Part shown: positions 51,957 through 63,600 of the stretch, piece after piece | How the letters are laid out: the number at the start of each line of letters is the position of its first letter | How positions within the stretch are numbered: the first letter of the stretch is position 1 | NCBI RefSeq assembly: GCF_032362555.1 | Contig: NC_083525.1 | Span: 605,501-669,500, forward strand | DNA: 64,000 nucleotides | From: Amyelois transitella | Taxonomy: Eukaryota; Arthropoda; Insecta; Lepidoptera; Pyralidae | Direction: 5' to 3' | Position numbers and translations under genes: made by a program | Notes under the pieces: model-generated | What the model saw: the letters and a program-made list of their open reading frames with translations, nothing else | What the model was told of the DNA's origin: nothing | Databases searched by the model: none

Positions 51957-52139
51957 ATATTTTAATTACATTATCTACCGTATGCCTACTCAAAATCGTA
52001 TGAGGAAGGAATAGTATAAATGTTACGATGATGCAATTAACCTTTGCATTTGGAGATGTCTGTAAGACCTTTACTTCTGACATACCTAAATTATCGAAGG
52101 ACTTTGGGACTGTTAGAGAAATATTTTTATTCTTTAAGG

Positions 52140-52228
52140 CTTTTAGTACGAACAAGTAGTTCCTGAGATTAGCGCGTTCAAACAAACAAACAAGCTCTCC
52201 AGCTATGTATATAATTTTAGTATAGGTA
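52140..52228 (-). mobile_element. Helitron-like type B, 5' end only
   Basis: AGTAGTTCCTGAGATTAGCG to ATAATTTTAGTATAGG. Confidence 0.6.
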
Positions 52229-52282
52229 TACCTATACGATTTTTTTTAGTTTTTAGTGTACGAAAGTGAGTTTCCATCCATC

Positions 52283-52536
52283 AATATAATCACGTCTATA
52301 TCCCTTGCGAGATTGACAGAGCCAGCAGTCTTGAAAGACTGACAAGGCCACGTTCAGCTGTCTGGCCTAATGATAGAATTGAGATTCAAATAGTGACAGG
52401 TTGCTAGCACATCACCTACAAGAAGAATCCCAAGTTTATAAGCCAATCCCTTAGTCGCCTTTTACGACATCCATGAGAAAGAGATGAAGCGGTGATGCTA
52501 TTCCTTTTTATATTGGTGCCGGGAACCACACGGCAC
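52283..52536 (-). repeat. S1 element, complete
   Basis: AATCACGTCTATATCCCTTG to GTGCCGGGAACCACACGGC. Confidence 0.75.
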
Positions 52537-52905
52537 AAACGCTAAATATATATATACAATTTTCCTATATTTCATAAATCGTTAAAAATTACCTATAATT
52601 AAATTATGGATTTTCTCTCAAACAAATTAGTACTTTACATACATATATTTAAAAAAAAAACATTAAAAAAAAACCAAACGGAATGTGATAAAATAACGAT
52701 TCGACATTTTTGCAAGTCTCAAGGAGATTTTAGATTAAAATTCAAGCCTGGGTTTTTAAAGGAAAAAAAGTCAGACGATATGCGTAAAGAATATAATTTA
52801 TGAGAAAAAATAAAACATTAGTATACCATAAATGTGGATGTTTTGGTAATATTCGTTCATATATTTTTAAGTGGATAAGTCGGATAGCATAGAATAAAAT
52901 TTATA

Positions 52906-53145
52906 CATACATACATATAATCACGTCTATATCCCTTGCAAGGTAGACAGAGCCAACAGTCTTGGAAAGACTGATAGGCCACGTTCAGCTGTTTGGCTTT
53001 ATGATGGAATTGAGATTCAAATAGTGACAGGTTGCTAGCACATCTCCTAAAAGAAGAATCCCAAGTTTATAAGCCTATCCCTTAGTCGCCTTTTACGACA
53101 TCCATTGGAACGAGATTGAGTTGTCCAATTATAATTACCACGGCA
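52906..53145 (-). repeat. S1 element, head decayed
   Basis: (ACAT)n, CACGTCTATATCCCTTGCAA to GACATCCATTGGAACGAGAT. Confidence 0.7.
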
Positions 53146-53151
53146 TAGAAT

Positions 53152-53330
53152 TTATTTATATAAAAAAATTGGATACACGGTATCACTTATTGATGTCAAC
53201 ATAACTTACATCTATTACTGCTTTCAAAGCGTATGTATAGTAGAAGCGGCGAAACAAACCACACTGCAGCATTTTCACCGGACGTCAATATACAAATATC
53301 TCTTAAATCTAAATCGTGAATTATGATACT
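53152..53330 (-). repeat. LINE 3' tail, variant X
   Basis: GAAGCGGCGAAACAAACCAC and ACACTGCAGCATTTTCACCG match 3607-3800, including the far end CTTAAATCTAAATCGTG. Confidence 0.65.
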
Positions 53331-53525
53331 ATGATAATTAAAGTGAATTGTGATAGTTGATTTTAAGTTCAAAAATTTTACCATAATTGTTAAATTAAAA
53401 AAGACTGATTTATCGTACGAATAGGGGTTAATTAATACGAATTTGTGTTTCTAGAACTCACTTTTATTTTATAATGTTGATATCATTCCTGTTTTTTTAA
53501 TTAACACATATATAATCGGTTATAT

Positions 53526-53632
53526 TTCTTAAAAACATGTTTGAGCGTCGTTACCCCGTACCCCGAGCGGTATTACCCAGAGTAAGGGGGCAATGCCGCT
53601 CAAGCATGCTTTTTTTAAAATGTTTTTTTACT
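53526..53632. mobile_element. Small foldback element
   Basis: About 105 bp with inverted ends: AAAACATGTTTGAGCGTCG on the left and, reversed, AAAAGCATGCTTGAGCGGC on the right; G/C-rich middle, no coding content. Confidence 0.5.
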
Positions 53633-53784
53633 ATTAGTAAATAAAAGGTATACGCTGTTATTGTTAACTAGTTGATTACTAGAGAGTTAAAGACTATGTT
53701 TCTTTTTTAAATTTTGAATTAAAATGTCTAATCAAAAAAATACACCATTTTTTCGTTAGCTGAACGCCATTCCCTATGTATTTT

Positions 53785-53935
53785 CTTTTTACGGGACAAA
53801 TTACACAGATTGAGTTAGCCTCGTTTTAAGTAATTTTTCGACGTCAACCAATGCGTTGAAACCAAAATATATGACTATTGTTAGGTAAGTGATGTTTGGA
53901 ATGTCCCTTGTTCATTGATAAAAATTTAGACTTCA
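53785..53935. repeat. S2 3' scrap and LINE tail scrap, variant Y
   Basis: ACGGGACAAATTACACAGAT (S2 end) then ACGTCAACCAATGCGTTGAA (variant Y tail, + orientation). Confidence 0.5.
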
Positions 53936-53961
53936 AATTTAAATTAACGTTATTACTATAA

Positions 53962-54235
53962 ACTAGCTGTACCCGCTACTTCATCCGTGTGGAATAGTTA
54001 TTTCGGGCATCATTGAAGACCTCAAGGATGAATAAAATTTCCACCGTTTTTTTCACATTTTCCATTATTTCTTCGCTCCTTTTAGTTGCAGCGTGATGTT
54101 ATATAGCCTAAAGCCTTCCTCGATAAATGGTCTATTCAACACAAAAAGAATTTTTCAATTCGAACCAGTAGTTCCTGAGATTAGCGCGTTCAAACAAACA
54201 AACAAACTCTTCAGCTTTATAATATTAGTATAGAT
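53962..54235 (-). mobile_element. Helitron-like type B, complete
   Basis: CTAGCTGTACCCGCTACTTC to TTATAATATTAGTATAGATT. Confidence 0.75.
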
Positions 54236-54397
54236 TAAGTTACAACATTATACCTATGTAGATTTGAATCTATATAGTATAATATAAGTGGCCAAACAGG
54301 AAGTGGACACTGGTCTACTTCAAGAGTCGTTGCCCAATCATGCGCAGGCAAATTATATCTATTTGTAGCAGAATATAGTTATAGAATACAGAATATA

Positions 54398-54640
54398 GTG
54401 CCGTGTGGTTCCCGGCACCAGTACAAAATAGAATAGGACCACTCTATTTCTTTCCCATGGATGTCGTAAAAGGCGACTAAAGGTTAGGCTTACAAACTTG
54501 GGATTCTTGTAACTTGTCACTATAAGAATCTCAATTCTATCAATAAGCCAAATAGCTGACCGTGACCGATATGTCTTTTCAAGACTGTTGGCTCTGTCTA
54601 GCCCGCAAGGAATACAGACGTGTATGTATGTATGTAAAGT
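54398..54640 (+). repeat. S1 element
   Basis: GTGCCGTGTGGTTCCCGGC head, ATGTATGTATGT tail, small internal deletion. Confidence 0.75.
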
Positions 54641-54865
54641 TACAGATTTATCATATATTTATACCTAAGACAACTGTAGTAGGATATAGCTAAGTCTGTT
54701 TACGCGTATGTCCCTCTCTGTATGTATGTATGCTTAGATCTTTAAAACTACTTACAAGTACTCAACGCATTTTGATGCAGTTTTATTTTAAAGCTAGTGG
54801 AAGGTTTATACGTATTATTAAATTCTACAAGTACGAAGCCTAGGGTCACTAGTGCCTATATAATA

Positions 54866-54960
54866 CATATATAATCACGTCTCAATTCCTTGCGGGGAAG
54901 ACAGAGCCAACGTTCTTTAAAAGACTTTAAGGCCACGTTTAGCTGTTTAGCCCAAGTTGG
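54866..54960 (-). repeat. S1 3' part
   Basis: AATCACGTCTCAATTCCTTG to GCCACGTTTAGCTGTTTAG. Confidence 0.6.
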
Positions 54961-55454
54961 AATGGAAATTCCAATAATCTTCCCGTGATTTTGTGGAGGT
55001 TTGTATCGGAATAGGTAGATTGAATTGGGGTCAATGAACTGAAATGTATATATTAATATATACATGCCTCCGGGATTGCGGGATTTGAAAATTATTAAGA
55101 TTTTTTACGTAATTTTTACAAGTGGGATGAAAAATATATTAGTGGTAGCTGTTTTCCCCCGACTTGGTTCACGTAAATTGTAGTCCTAGTAGTTACCCGC
55201 GGACAATGTAGTTTACTGTAAGTGTAAGTACTGAAATGGAATCTCGGAAAAGAGGTCCATGTTATGCTTTCTATGGTAATTCATGATGCAAGTACATACA
55301 TAAAATCAATCTACCCATTCCGATCTCTGATTATTACGTAACACGATCAAGGCTCTGTCAGGTACGTTAGGCTGTTAGCGCCAAGGTCAAAGTTTCGCTA
55401 AACATGGCGCCGCGACCGCCAAATATTGGAAAGCTGTTTAACTGTCACAATCAA
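54961..55454. other. No gene seen
   Basis: Mixed-composition spacer; no recognised repeat or coding frame. Confidence 0.4.
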
Positions 55455-55660
55455 TACTAATATTATAAAGCTGAAGAGTTTGTTTGTTTGTTTGAACGCG
55501 CTTATCTCAGGAACTACTGGTTCTAATTGAAAAATTCTTATTTTAGGCTAAATTCTATTATTCAGTCAAGCAGCTGTACGTAGCCTATCAGTCTTTGCAA
55601 GACCGTTCGCTCTGTCTACCCCGCAAGGGATATAGACGTGGTTATATGTATGTATGTGTA
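55455..55660 (+). repeat. Helitron type B 5' end joined to an S1 3' part
   Basis: Helitron ATACTAATATTATAAAGCTG to TGAAAAATTC, then S1 from about 55545 to GACGTGGTTATATGTATGT. Confidence 0.65.
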
Positions 55661-55887
55661 TGTAAAAAACATGCAGTCTAAAATTACTGATAGAAGCTAT
55701 TAATCAATTTCCCCTAGACTTCAGATTCAGATCGTAATCAGTACATTCCTCGTCAGGCATCAACGAACATACGACAGGTTATAATTATGATAAATAATTT
55801 CCTTGTTTCATAATAATTACTGTATAAGCGGCGGTTCTTCAAACATTGCTTAACTAGAACCACAGAATATATATATGTATATATATA

Positions 55888-56053
55888 ACTTTTGCCCGCG
55901 ACTTCGTTCCCGGTGAAATCCTATTTTATGATGCTCCAATGTCTCAACTATGCTACTGCAAAGTTTCATAAAAATCCGTTCAGGAGTTCTTGCGTAAAAG
56001 AATAACAAACACACACACACATCTTTACAAACTTTCACTTTATGATAAGTACC
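55888..56053 (-). mobile_element. Helitron-like fragment, another type
   Basis: TTTGCCCGCGACTTCGTTCC to TTTACAAACTTTCACTTTAT. Confidence 0.5.
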
Positions 56054-56090
56054 TACCTATAAGTAAGATGTACGATAGGACAATATCTAC

Positions 56091-56297
56091 GTGCCGTGTG
56101 GTTCCTGGAACCAATACAAAAAGGAGACCACTCCATCACTTTCCTATGGATGTCGTAAAAGGCGAATAAGGGATAGGCTTATAAACAAATAATGATTGGC
56201 TAGCAACCTGTCACTATTTGAATCTCAATTCAGCCAAACAGCTGAACGTAATTCAATCTTTTGAAGACTGTTGGTTCTGCCTGCCCCACAAGGGATG
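56091..56297 (+). repeat. S1 element with deletions
   Basis: GTGCCGTGTGGTTCCTGGA head to CTGCCTGCCCCACAAGGGAT. Confidence 0.65.
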
Positions 56298-56829
56298 TAT
56301 AATACTCGTATCTACCTCCGCGAACCACGGTCTTTAAACGTGTTTTTTTTTGTTTTACGAAATTGTGAATATCTCAAAAACTGCTTGGCCCATTTTGATG
56401 ACTTAAAAGTTTCACTCAAAATTGCTAACTACATTTTAAATTTCATCAAAATCCTACCCACGAGTCAAAAGTTATCGCGTTATAAACGAGTACATATAAA
56501 AAAAAAAATACTTAATCGCTCCAAGTTGATTTTTAAAATAGCACAATTATCGTGCTGTACCAAAACGTACCTATCTTATGTGGCCCACTGTACTAGTGAT
56601 GTGAAACATCCGCCAAACATTAGTTGCCTAACAAACTAACAAGTGAAGCAAGGCATGTTTTGCAAGGCTTTGTGGCTGGAGATTTTAGATTAGGATGCCT
56701 TCAGTTCACTCAATGATAATTGACGTGTTTTTGATAAAGATCTTCTCTCTGGTAATGAATCTGTTAGAATGTGATGTAATAAAATTGAGTTTATGTCTAT
56801 TCTGGTTAATTTACTTTAATACATAATAT
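56298..56829. other. No gene seen
   Basis: AT-rich; AAACTGCTTGGCCCATTTTGA and AAATTTCATCAAAATCC near 56380-56460 recall the internal part of a Helitron-type repeat, but the ends are absent. Confidence 0.35.
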
Positions 56830-57078
56830 ACATACAGTCATATAGTCACGTCTACATCCCTTGCGGGGTAGACAAAGTTAGGACAGTCTTGAAAAGACTG
56901 AAAGGCTCAGATGTATGGCTTCATGATAAAATTGATATTCAAAAAGTGACAGTTTGCTAGCTCATCGCCTACGAGAGTAATGTTAAGTTTATAAGCCTAT
57001 CCCTTAGTCGCCTTTTACGACATCCTTGGGAAAGATATTGAGTGGTTCTATTCTAATGTTCCGGAAACCACACGACAA
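56830..57078 (-). repeat. S1 element, complete but diverged
   Basis: AGTCACGTCTACATCCCTTG to GTTCCGGAAACCACACGAC. Confidence 0.7.
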
Positions 57079-57449
57079 TAATAAATACATAATATAATCA
57101 AATCTTTATCTTTTACGAGGTAGACAGAGCCAACAGGATATAATTTCCCGGGAAAACGGTAATTTAATGGAGAACAAGTCCGCATTAACATGAGTTACCT
57201 ACACCGGAAATAATCTGTAATTTCATATTCCTTTAGTCGTCACCCACGCCGCGTGAACGATATATAGTGGGATGTGCTTGCATACAATAGGACGTATCAT
57301 CGAACGTAGGAGGTGACATGAGGTAATTATAATTTAGTTTGTTAATCATACCTTTCCTACGTAGGTATACTATAAATATCTTTCAGTCATGTCAATTTAA
57401 AATTTCCGACGATTCGAACCATATTTTTGCGTCTTCTTATACATTTTGA

Positions 57450-57690
57450 AGAAGACAATTAGAAAAGAATAGGATTACTCCATCTCTTTCCCATAGATGT
57501 CGTAAAAGGCGACTAAAGGACGAGGACGAGGCTTATAAACTTAGGATTCCTCTTGTTGGCGTTGAGCTAGAAACCTGTCACTATTTGAATCTCAATTCTA
57601 TTGTAAAGCCAAACAGCTTAACGTTGCCTATCAGTCTTTTCAAGACTGTTGGCTCTGTCTACCCCGCAAGGAATGTAGACGTGATTATGG
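57450..57690 (+). repeat. S1 element without head
   Basis: AGAAAAGAATAGGATTACTC to GAATGTAGACGTGATTATGG. Confidence 0.65.
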
Positions 57691-57831
57691 TTAATTCCAC
57701 TTTGATCACCCGGGTGATATGTAGATATGTATGTTGAAATGTCAAAAAGAGTGTTATTCGCGCAAGGTTAAAAAAAAGCTACTTGTGCGAAGCCGGGTCG
57801 GGTCGCTAGTCAATAAACAAAATGCTACAAA

Positions 57832-58101
57832 TCTATACTAATATTATAAAGCGGAAGAGTTTGTTTGTTTGTTTGAACGCGCTAATCTCAGGAACTACTG
57901 GTTCGAATTGAAAAATTCTTTTTGCATTGAACAGACCATTTATCGAGGATAGCTTTAGGCTGTATAACATCACGCTGCAACCATAAGGAGCAAAGAAATA
58001 ATGGAAAATATGAGAAAAACGGGGAAAATTATTCACCCTTGAGGGCTTCAATGATGCCCGAATGACTATTCTACGCGGACGAAGTCGCGGGCACTGCTAG
58101 T
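57832..58101 (+). mobile_element. Helitron-like type B, complete
   Basis: TCTATACTAATATTATAAAG to CGGGCACTGCTAGT. Confidence 0.75.
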
Positions 58102-58236
58102 TAACTATATCAAAGCGACAACAACCTGTTTGTGTGTCAGTGACAGTGTGTTCGAAGAAAGTGACAGTATTCGGTCAAGGACACTGGTCATGTGAAAGGC
58201 ATATAAATATACCTACACATACTTAAATATACATAA

Positions 58237-58509
58237 CTAGCTGTGCCCGCGACTTCGTCCGCGTGGAATAGTTATTATGGGCATCATTAAAGCCCTCAAG
58301 GATGAATAATTTTCCCCGTTTTTTTTTTCACATTCTCCATTATGCCATTGCTTCTTATAGTTGCAGCGTGATGTTATATAGCCTAAAGCCTTCCTCGATA
58401 AATGGTCTATTCAACGCAAAAAGAATTTTTCAATTTGAACCAGTAGTTCCTGAGATTAGCGCGTTCAAACAAACAAACAAACTCTTTAACTTTATAAAAT
58501 TAGTATAGA
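58237..58509 (-). mobile_element. Helitron-like type B, complete
   Basis: CTAGCTGTGCCCGCGACTTC to TAAAATTAGTATAGATA. With the + copy 136 bp before it, it forms a large inverted pair. Confidence 0.75.
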
Positions 58510-58828
58510 TATATTACATATTTTTAAAGTTTATCCTTATTGATCGTTGTGGTTATAATTATAAAATTACGAGTATTTGCGTGGCAGGTATTTGCGTCTG
58601 CGCACGATTACATTTGAATGCTGATGTTATCTGCAACGATGTTCCGCACATCACCTCTGTCGGGCCATGAAACTTGCGTTACTAAGGACGTATACAGATA
58701 GAAAGCTGGCAGCCTACAACCCTGGCGCTAGTGCGCTAATTAGCGCCGAAGAATGTCGGAACTTGTTGGCGAGATTCGCCTAAATAAGCGCTTATAGTCT
58801 GTATATAGCCTAACGCATATTAAAACAC

Positions 58829-59005
58829 GTGTGGTTCCCGGCACCAATAGAAAATAGAATAGGACCACACCAACTCTTTCCCATGGATGTCGTAAAAAGC
58901 GACTAAGGGATATGCTTATAAACTTGAGATTCTTCTTTTAGGCGACGACGGGCTAGCAACCTGTCACTTTATATGAATCTCAATTCTATCAGTAAGCCAA
59001 ACAGC

Positions 59006-59037
<32 letters not shown>

Positions 59038-59345
59038 CGGGACAAATTACACTGATTGAGTTAGCCTCGAAGTAAGTTCGAAACTTGTGTTACGAGATAT
59101 TAACTCAACGATACTATATTTTATAATAAATACTTATATAGATAAACATCCAAGACCCAGGACAATCAGAAAAAGTTCTTTTCTCATCATGCCTTGACCG
59201 GGATTCGAACCCGGGACCTCCGGTGTCACAGACAAGCGTACTACCGCTGAGCCACAGAGGCCGTCAGAACGTGGCCTATCGGTATTTTCAAGACTGTCGG
59301 CTCTGTCTACCCCGCAAGGGATATAGACGTGATTATATGTATGTA
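58829..59345 (+). repeat. S1 element split by an S2 tRNA-SINE (- strand)
   Basis: S1 halves at 58829-59006 and 59267-59345. S2 at 59007-59266 has a 23-nt poly(T) (its A tail), a perfect B box GGTTCGAATCC and a perfect A box TGGCTCAGCGG on the - strand; the best S2 copy here. Confidence 0.8.
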
Positions 59346-59599
59346 TGTATGTATTTACCACCTGTTTAGTGGCCCGACACCGAACAGATCCTACTATCAA
59401 ACCGTGAGTTCCGTGACGCAACTCAAAGGTCAACTTGTCGGCAAACAAGTCCTAACACTGATCTACAGTCGTGTAGACGTGTACCAAAACAGTTTTGAAT
59501 TGTTATTGATAACGTTAAAAGTGTGAGTCAACTTTTTGTCTGAATTAACAGTGTAATCTGTGAAATTTTACATTTCATTTTTTCATAGCATAATTAATT
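59346..59599. other. Unique stretch upstream of the cuticle gene
   Basis: Non-repetitive and more G/C-rich than its surroundings. It could hold the 5' UTR or first exon of the cuticular protein gene (AAAAGTGTGAGTC near 59515 could be a donor), but nothing proves it. Confidence 0.25.
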
Positions 59600-59720
59600 A
59601 TTTATTTATTTAAATTTCATTGCACAAAATACAAATGAACCTATAGCACAATTGGCGGACTTAATGCTGGAAGCATTATCTACCAGTCAACCATAATATA
59701 CTGACACCTTTTTTTAGAAG
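59600..59720 (-). repeat. CR1/Jockey-type LINE 3' tail
   Basis: TTTATTTAAATTTCATTGCA and ATTGGCGGACTTAATGCTGG match the reversed 3' UTR of the LINE at 48846. Confidence 0.65.
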
Positions 59721-59964
59721 AAGCGGTCTTTATACGGAAACATTGCCGTAGTACCTAGTGACTAGGTATTAGGTATTATATTAGGGACTAAGTAAAAACG
59801 ACTGAGTCCTAGTCCATATTGGATAAAAGTAACCTCACTCTTAGTGCTAGTGAGATGCATAAGTTAGTTATCAAACTAATGCACTCACTCAAGAAAGTGC
59901 AGTGCTTATTTCACCAAGGTTTATATTGCTTTAAGAAATATGAATTGAAAAAAACATAAACAAC

Positions 59965-60198
59965 AACGTCTTTATCCCTAACGGGGTAGACAATTGGCTC
60001 AAAAGCCTCGCAGGCCGCGCTAAGCACTTGACAATGGACCAAAGCTTCAAACAGCGACAAGTTGCTAGCCCATCGCCTAAAAGAGGAATCCCGAGTTCAT
60101 AAGCCTATCCCTTAGTCGCCTTTCACGACATCCATGGGAACGAGATGGAGTGGTCCTATTCTTTTTTTTATTGGTGCCGGGAACCACATGGCACACTG
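59965..60198 (-). repeat. S1 element
   Basis: CGTCTTTATCCCTAACGGGG to GTGCCGGGAACCACATGGC. Confidence 0.7.
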
Positions 60199-60224
60199 AA
60201 ATTGTAACAATAGGATGTTAACTA

Positions 60225-60620
60225 AATAAATAAATAGCTTAATAGCTGAACGTGGCCGTTCAGTCTTTTCAAGACTGTTAGCTCTGTCTACCCCGCAAGG
60301 GATATAGACGTGACCATATGTATGTATGTATGAATATTGACTAACTTTGATTTTTCTTTGCGGTTTTCCAATAGGATGATCCAGGTAAAGGCAAAAAGAA
60401 TAAGACTATTGCATCTCGTTCCCATGGATGTCGTGAAAGGCGACTAAGGGATAGGCTTATAAACTTGGGATTCTTCTTTTAGGCGATGGGCTAGCAACCC
60501 GTCACTATTTGAATCTCAATTCTATTCTATTCAACAGTTGAACGTGGCCTATCAGTCTTTTCAAGACTGTTGGCTCTGTCTACCCCGTAAGGGATAAAGA
60601 CGTGATCATATGTATGTACA
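60225..60620 (+). repeat. Two S1 copies before cuticle exon 1
   Basis: A 3' part (60235-60335) and a second copy (about 60390-60618) ending GACGTGATCATATGTATGT, directly before the acceptor CAATTTCAG of the exon. Confidence 0.75.
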
Positions 60621-60627
60621 ATTTCAG

Positions 60628-63600
60628 ATGCTGTGCCCGTCGCTACTCATCCTCGTCTCCAGCCTGGTGATGACCAGCTGCGACGTCATCCACCTGGAAG
60701 GCAGGAGCACGGAGCCGCCACCGAAGCCCTACGTGTTCTCGTACACGGCCGGCAGGTTCCCGGGGCACGCTGACAGACAACATACAGAAGTCAGCGATGG
60801 CAGCGGTGTTGTGAGAGGTACCTAACTTTTTTGTTTGAATTTTACATACATACATATTATAATTACGTCTTAATCCAGCCAATTCTCGCAAAGACTAAAA
60901 GGCTACGTTTAGCTGTATGGCTTAACGATGGAACATAGATGCTCTTGCCGGAATCATACATACCTACATATAGTCGCGTCTACATCCCTTGCAGGGTAGA
61001 CAGAGCTAACAGTCTTGTAAAGACTGATAGGCCACGTTCAGCTATTTGGCTTTAAGATAGAATTGAGATTATTAGAATTTTACATGCATACATATTATAA
61101 TAAGTCTTTATCTCTTACGGGGTAAACAAGACCAATTCTTGAAAAGACGATGAAAAGATGGGCCACGTTCAGCTGTTTGGCTTAATGATAAATAAATAAA
61201 TATATACCGGACAGATTGAGTTAGCCTCGAAGTAAGTTCGAGACTTGTGTTACGAGATACTAACTTAACGATACTATATTTTATAATTAATAATTATATA
61301 GATAAACGTTCAAGACCCAGGCCAACCAGAGAAAGTTTTGTTTCTCATCATGCCCTGGCCGGGATTCGAACCCGGGACCTTCGGTGTCACAGACAAGCGC
61401 ACTGCCGCTGCGCCACAGAGGCAGTCCAAATATAAATAATATAATCGGGCATGAAAAATTTCTTTCATCCATAATACATAATATAATTAACAAACAGCGT
61501 CGGTTGATAATACATAATTTTAACATAATAAAATTACATTATAACGACATTCTGATGACCCCCAGCAAAGCATCAATCGATATTATAATTAGATGTGATA
61601 TCATCATTCTCCAAGATCCTAGTAGTAAACATTAGGTGATAATAATGGATAGTCTTCCTTCTATACATATGTAAAACATACATACATATAATCAAGTCTA
61701 TATCCCCTGCGGGGCAGACAGAGGCAACAGTCTCAAAAAAAACTGAATGGCCACGTTCAGCTGTTTGGCTTAATAATAGAATTGAGATTCAAATAGTGAC
61801 AGGTTGCTAGCCCATCGCCTGAAAGAGGAATCCCAATTACATAAGCTTAGTCGTCTTTTACGACATTCATGGGAAAGAGATGGAGTGCTCTTATTCTTTT
61901 TTCTATTGGTGCCGGGAACCACACGGCAGAATACAGTGCTGGAAACAACTGGATCGCTGACACAGAATAGAGAAAGTTTGACAGAATGAGGATTATGCCC
62001 AGCATTGGGTCATGGAGGGCTGATGATGGTTATATCCACATCATCATAGTGCCGTGTGGTTCCCGGCACCAATACAAAAAAGAATAGGATCACTGCGTCT
62101 CTTTCCCATGGATGTCGTAAAAGGCGACTAAGGGATAGGCTTACAAACTTGGGATTCCTTTGTAGGCGTTGGGTTAGCAACCTGTCACTATTTCAATCTC
62201 AATTCTATCATTAAGCCAAAAAGCTGAACGTGGCCATTCGGTCTTTTCAAGTCTGTTGGCTCGGTCTACCCCGTAAGGGATATAGACGTGACCATATGTA
62301 TGTATGTATCATACCCACAATTTACATAATATGTCATTGAAATCAAGTATACACCATAAAACATTTAAATGTGTCCTAAAATTAGAATCTTTCCCCTGAA
62401 TTACAGGAACGTTCTCGTACGTGGACCCCCGTCAGAAGGTCCGCACTGTGGACTACGTGGCCGACAAGGAGGGCTTCCATCCGGTGCTGAGCGAGCAGCC
62501 CCCGGAGCACCCGGCCGACTCGGACTCCGTGGCGAGGGCTAAGGACAAACACTATCAGCTCTACGCCAAGATAGCTGAGGAACACGCTCAGCATCCGCAT
62601 CCAGTTGGTAAGCTGAATGTTGGACCGTAAACACTGAAGTTTGTTGGTAGTGTTCACTTATTTCCTATTATTACTGATACTAGCTGTGCCCGCGACTTCG
62701 TTCGCGTGGAATAGTTATTTTGGGCATCATTGAAGCCCTCAAGGATGAATAATTTTTCCCCGTTTTTTTTTCACATTTTCCATTATTACTTCGCTCCAAA
62801 AGTTGCAGCGTGATGTTATATAGCCTAAAGCCATCCTCGATAAATGGTCTATTCAACACAAAAAGAATTTTTCAATTCTAAACCAGTAGTTCCTGAGATT
62901 AGCGCGTTCAAACAAACAAACAAAAAAACTCTTCAGCTTTATAAAATTAATAATAATAGATAATTAAACATGCAGAGCAGTGTACATCTTTTTATTCAAG
63001 GATTGATCGATGACAAAACATTCAGTGACATTATATATCCTACTACTATTATAAAGGCGAAAGTTTGTATGGATGTTTGTTACTCTTTCACGCAAAAACT
63101 ACTGAACCGATTACCATGAAATTTGGTATGTAGGTAGCTGAAGACCCAGAATAACACATAGGCTACTTTTTATCCCAGAGTTCCCGCGGGATTGATAGGG
63201 TTTCCATGCTAATGAAGTCGCGGGCGGCCTCTAGTAGATTATAAACTCATTTCTAGTATCAGCACACAATAAACACACACATACATAATCATTAGTCCGT
63301 CATTACAAGTGATTTGTTCCTTTTATAACTATTTACTTACTATTTTCTTTTACTGTGTAAATTTCTATGCATTAAAGATATTACAAACAAACAAATCATG
63401 GCTATGGTTATTAGTGCCTTGTGGTTCTTGGCACTAATACAAAAAATGATAGGACCACTCCATCTCTACCCCATGGATGTCGTAAAAGGCGACTAAGGGA
63501 TAGGCTTACAAACTAGGGATTCTTCTTTTAAGCGATTGGCTAAAAGAAACTACTGGTTCGAATTGGAAAAATTATTTTTGCGTTGAATAGACTATTTATC

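Noticed and set aside
62382-62657. A - strand frame of 91 codons
   Set aside because: It is the antisense shadow of cuticle exon 2, which has clear splice sites and an R&R domain on the + strand.
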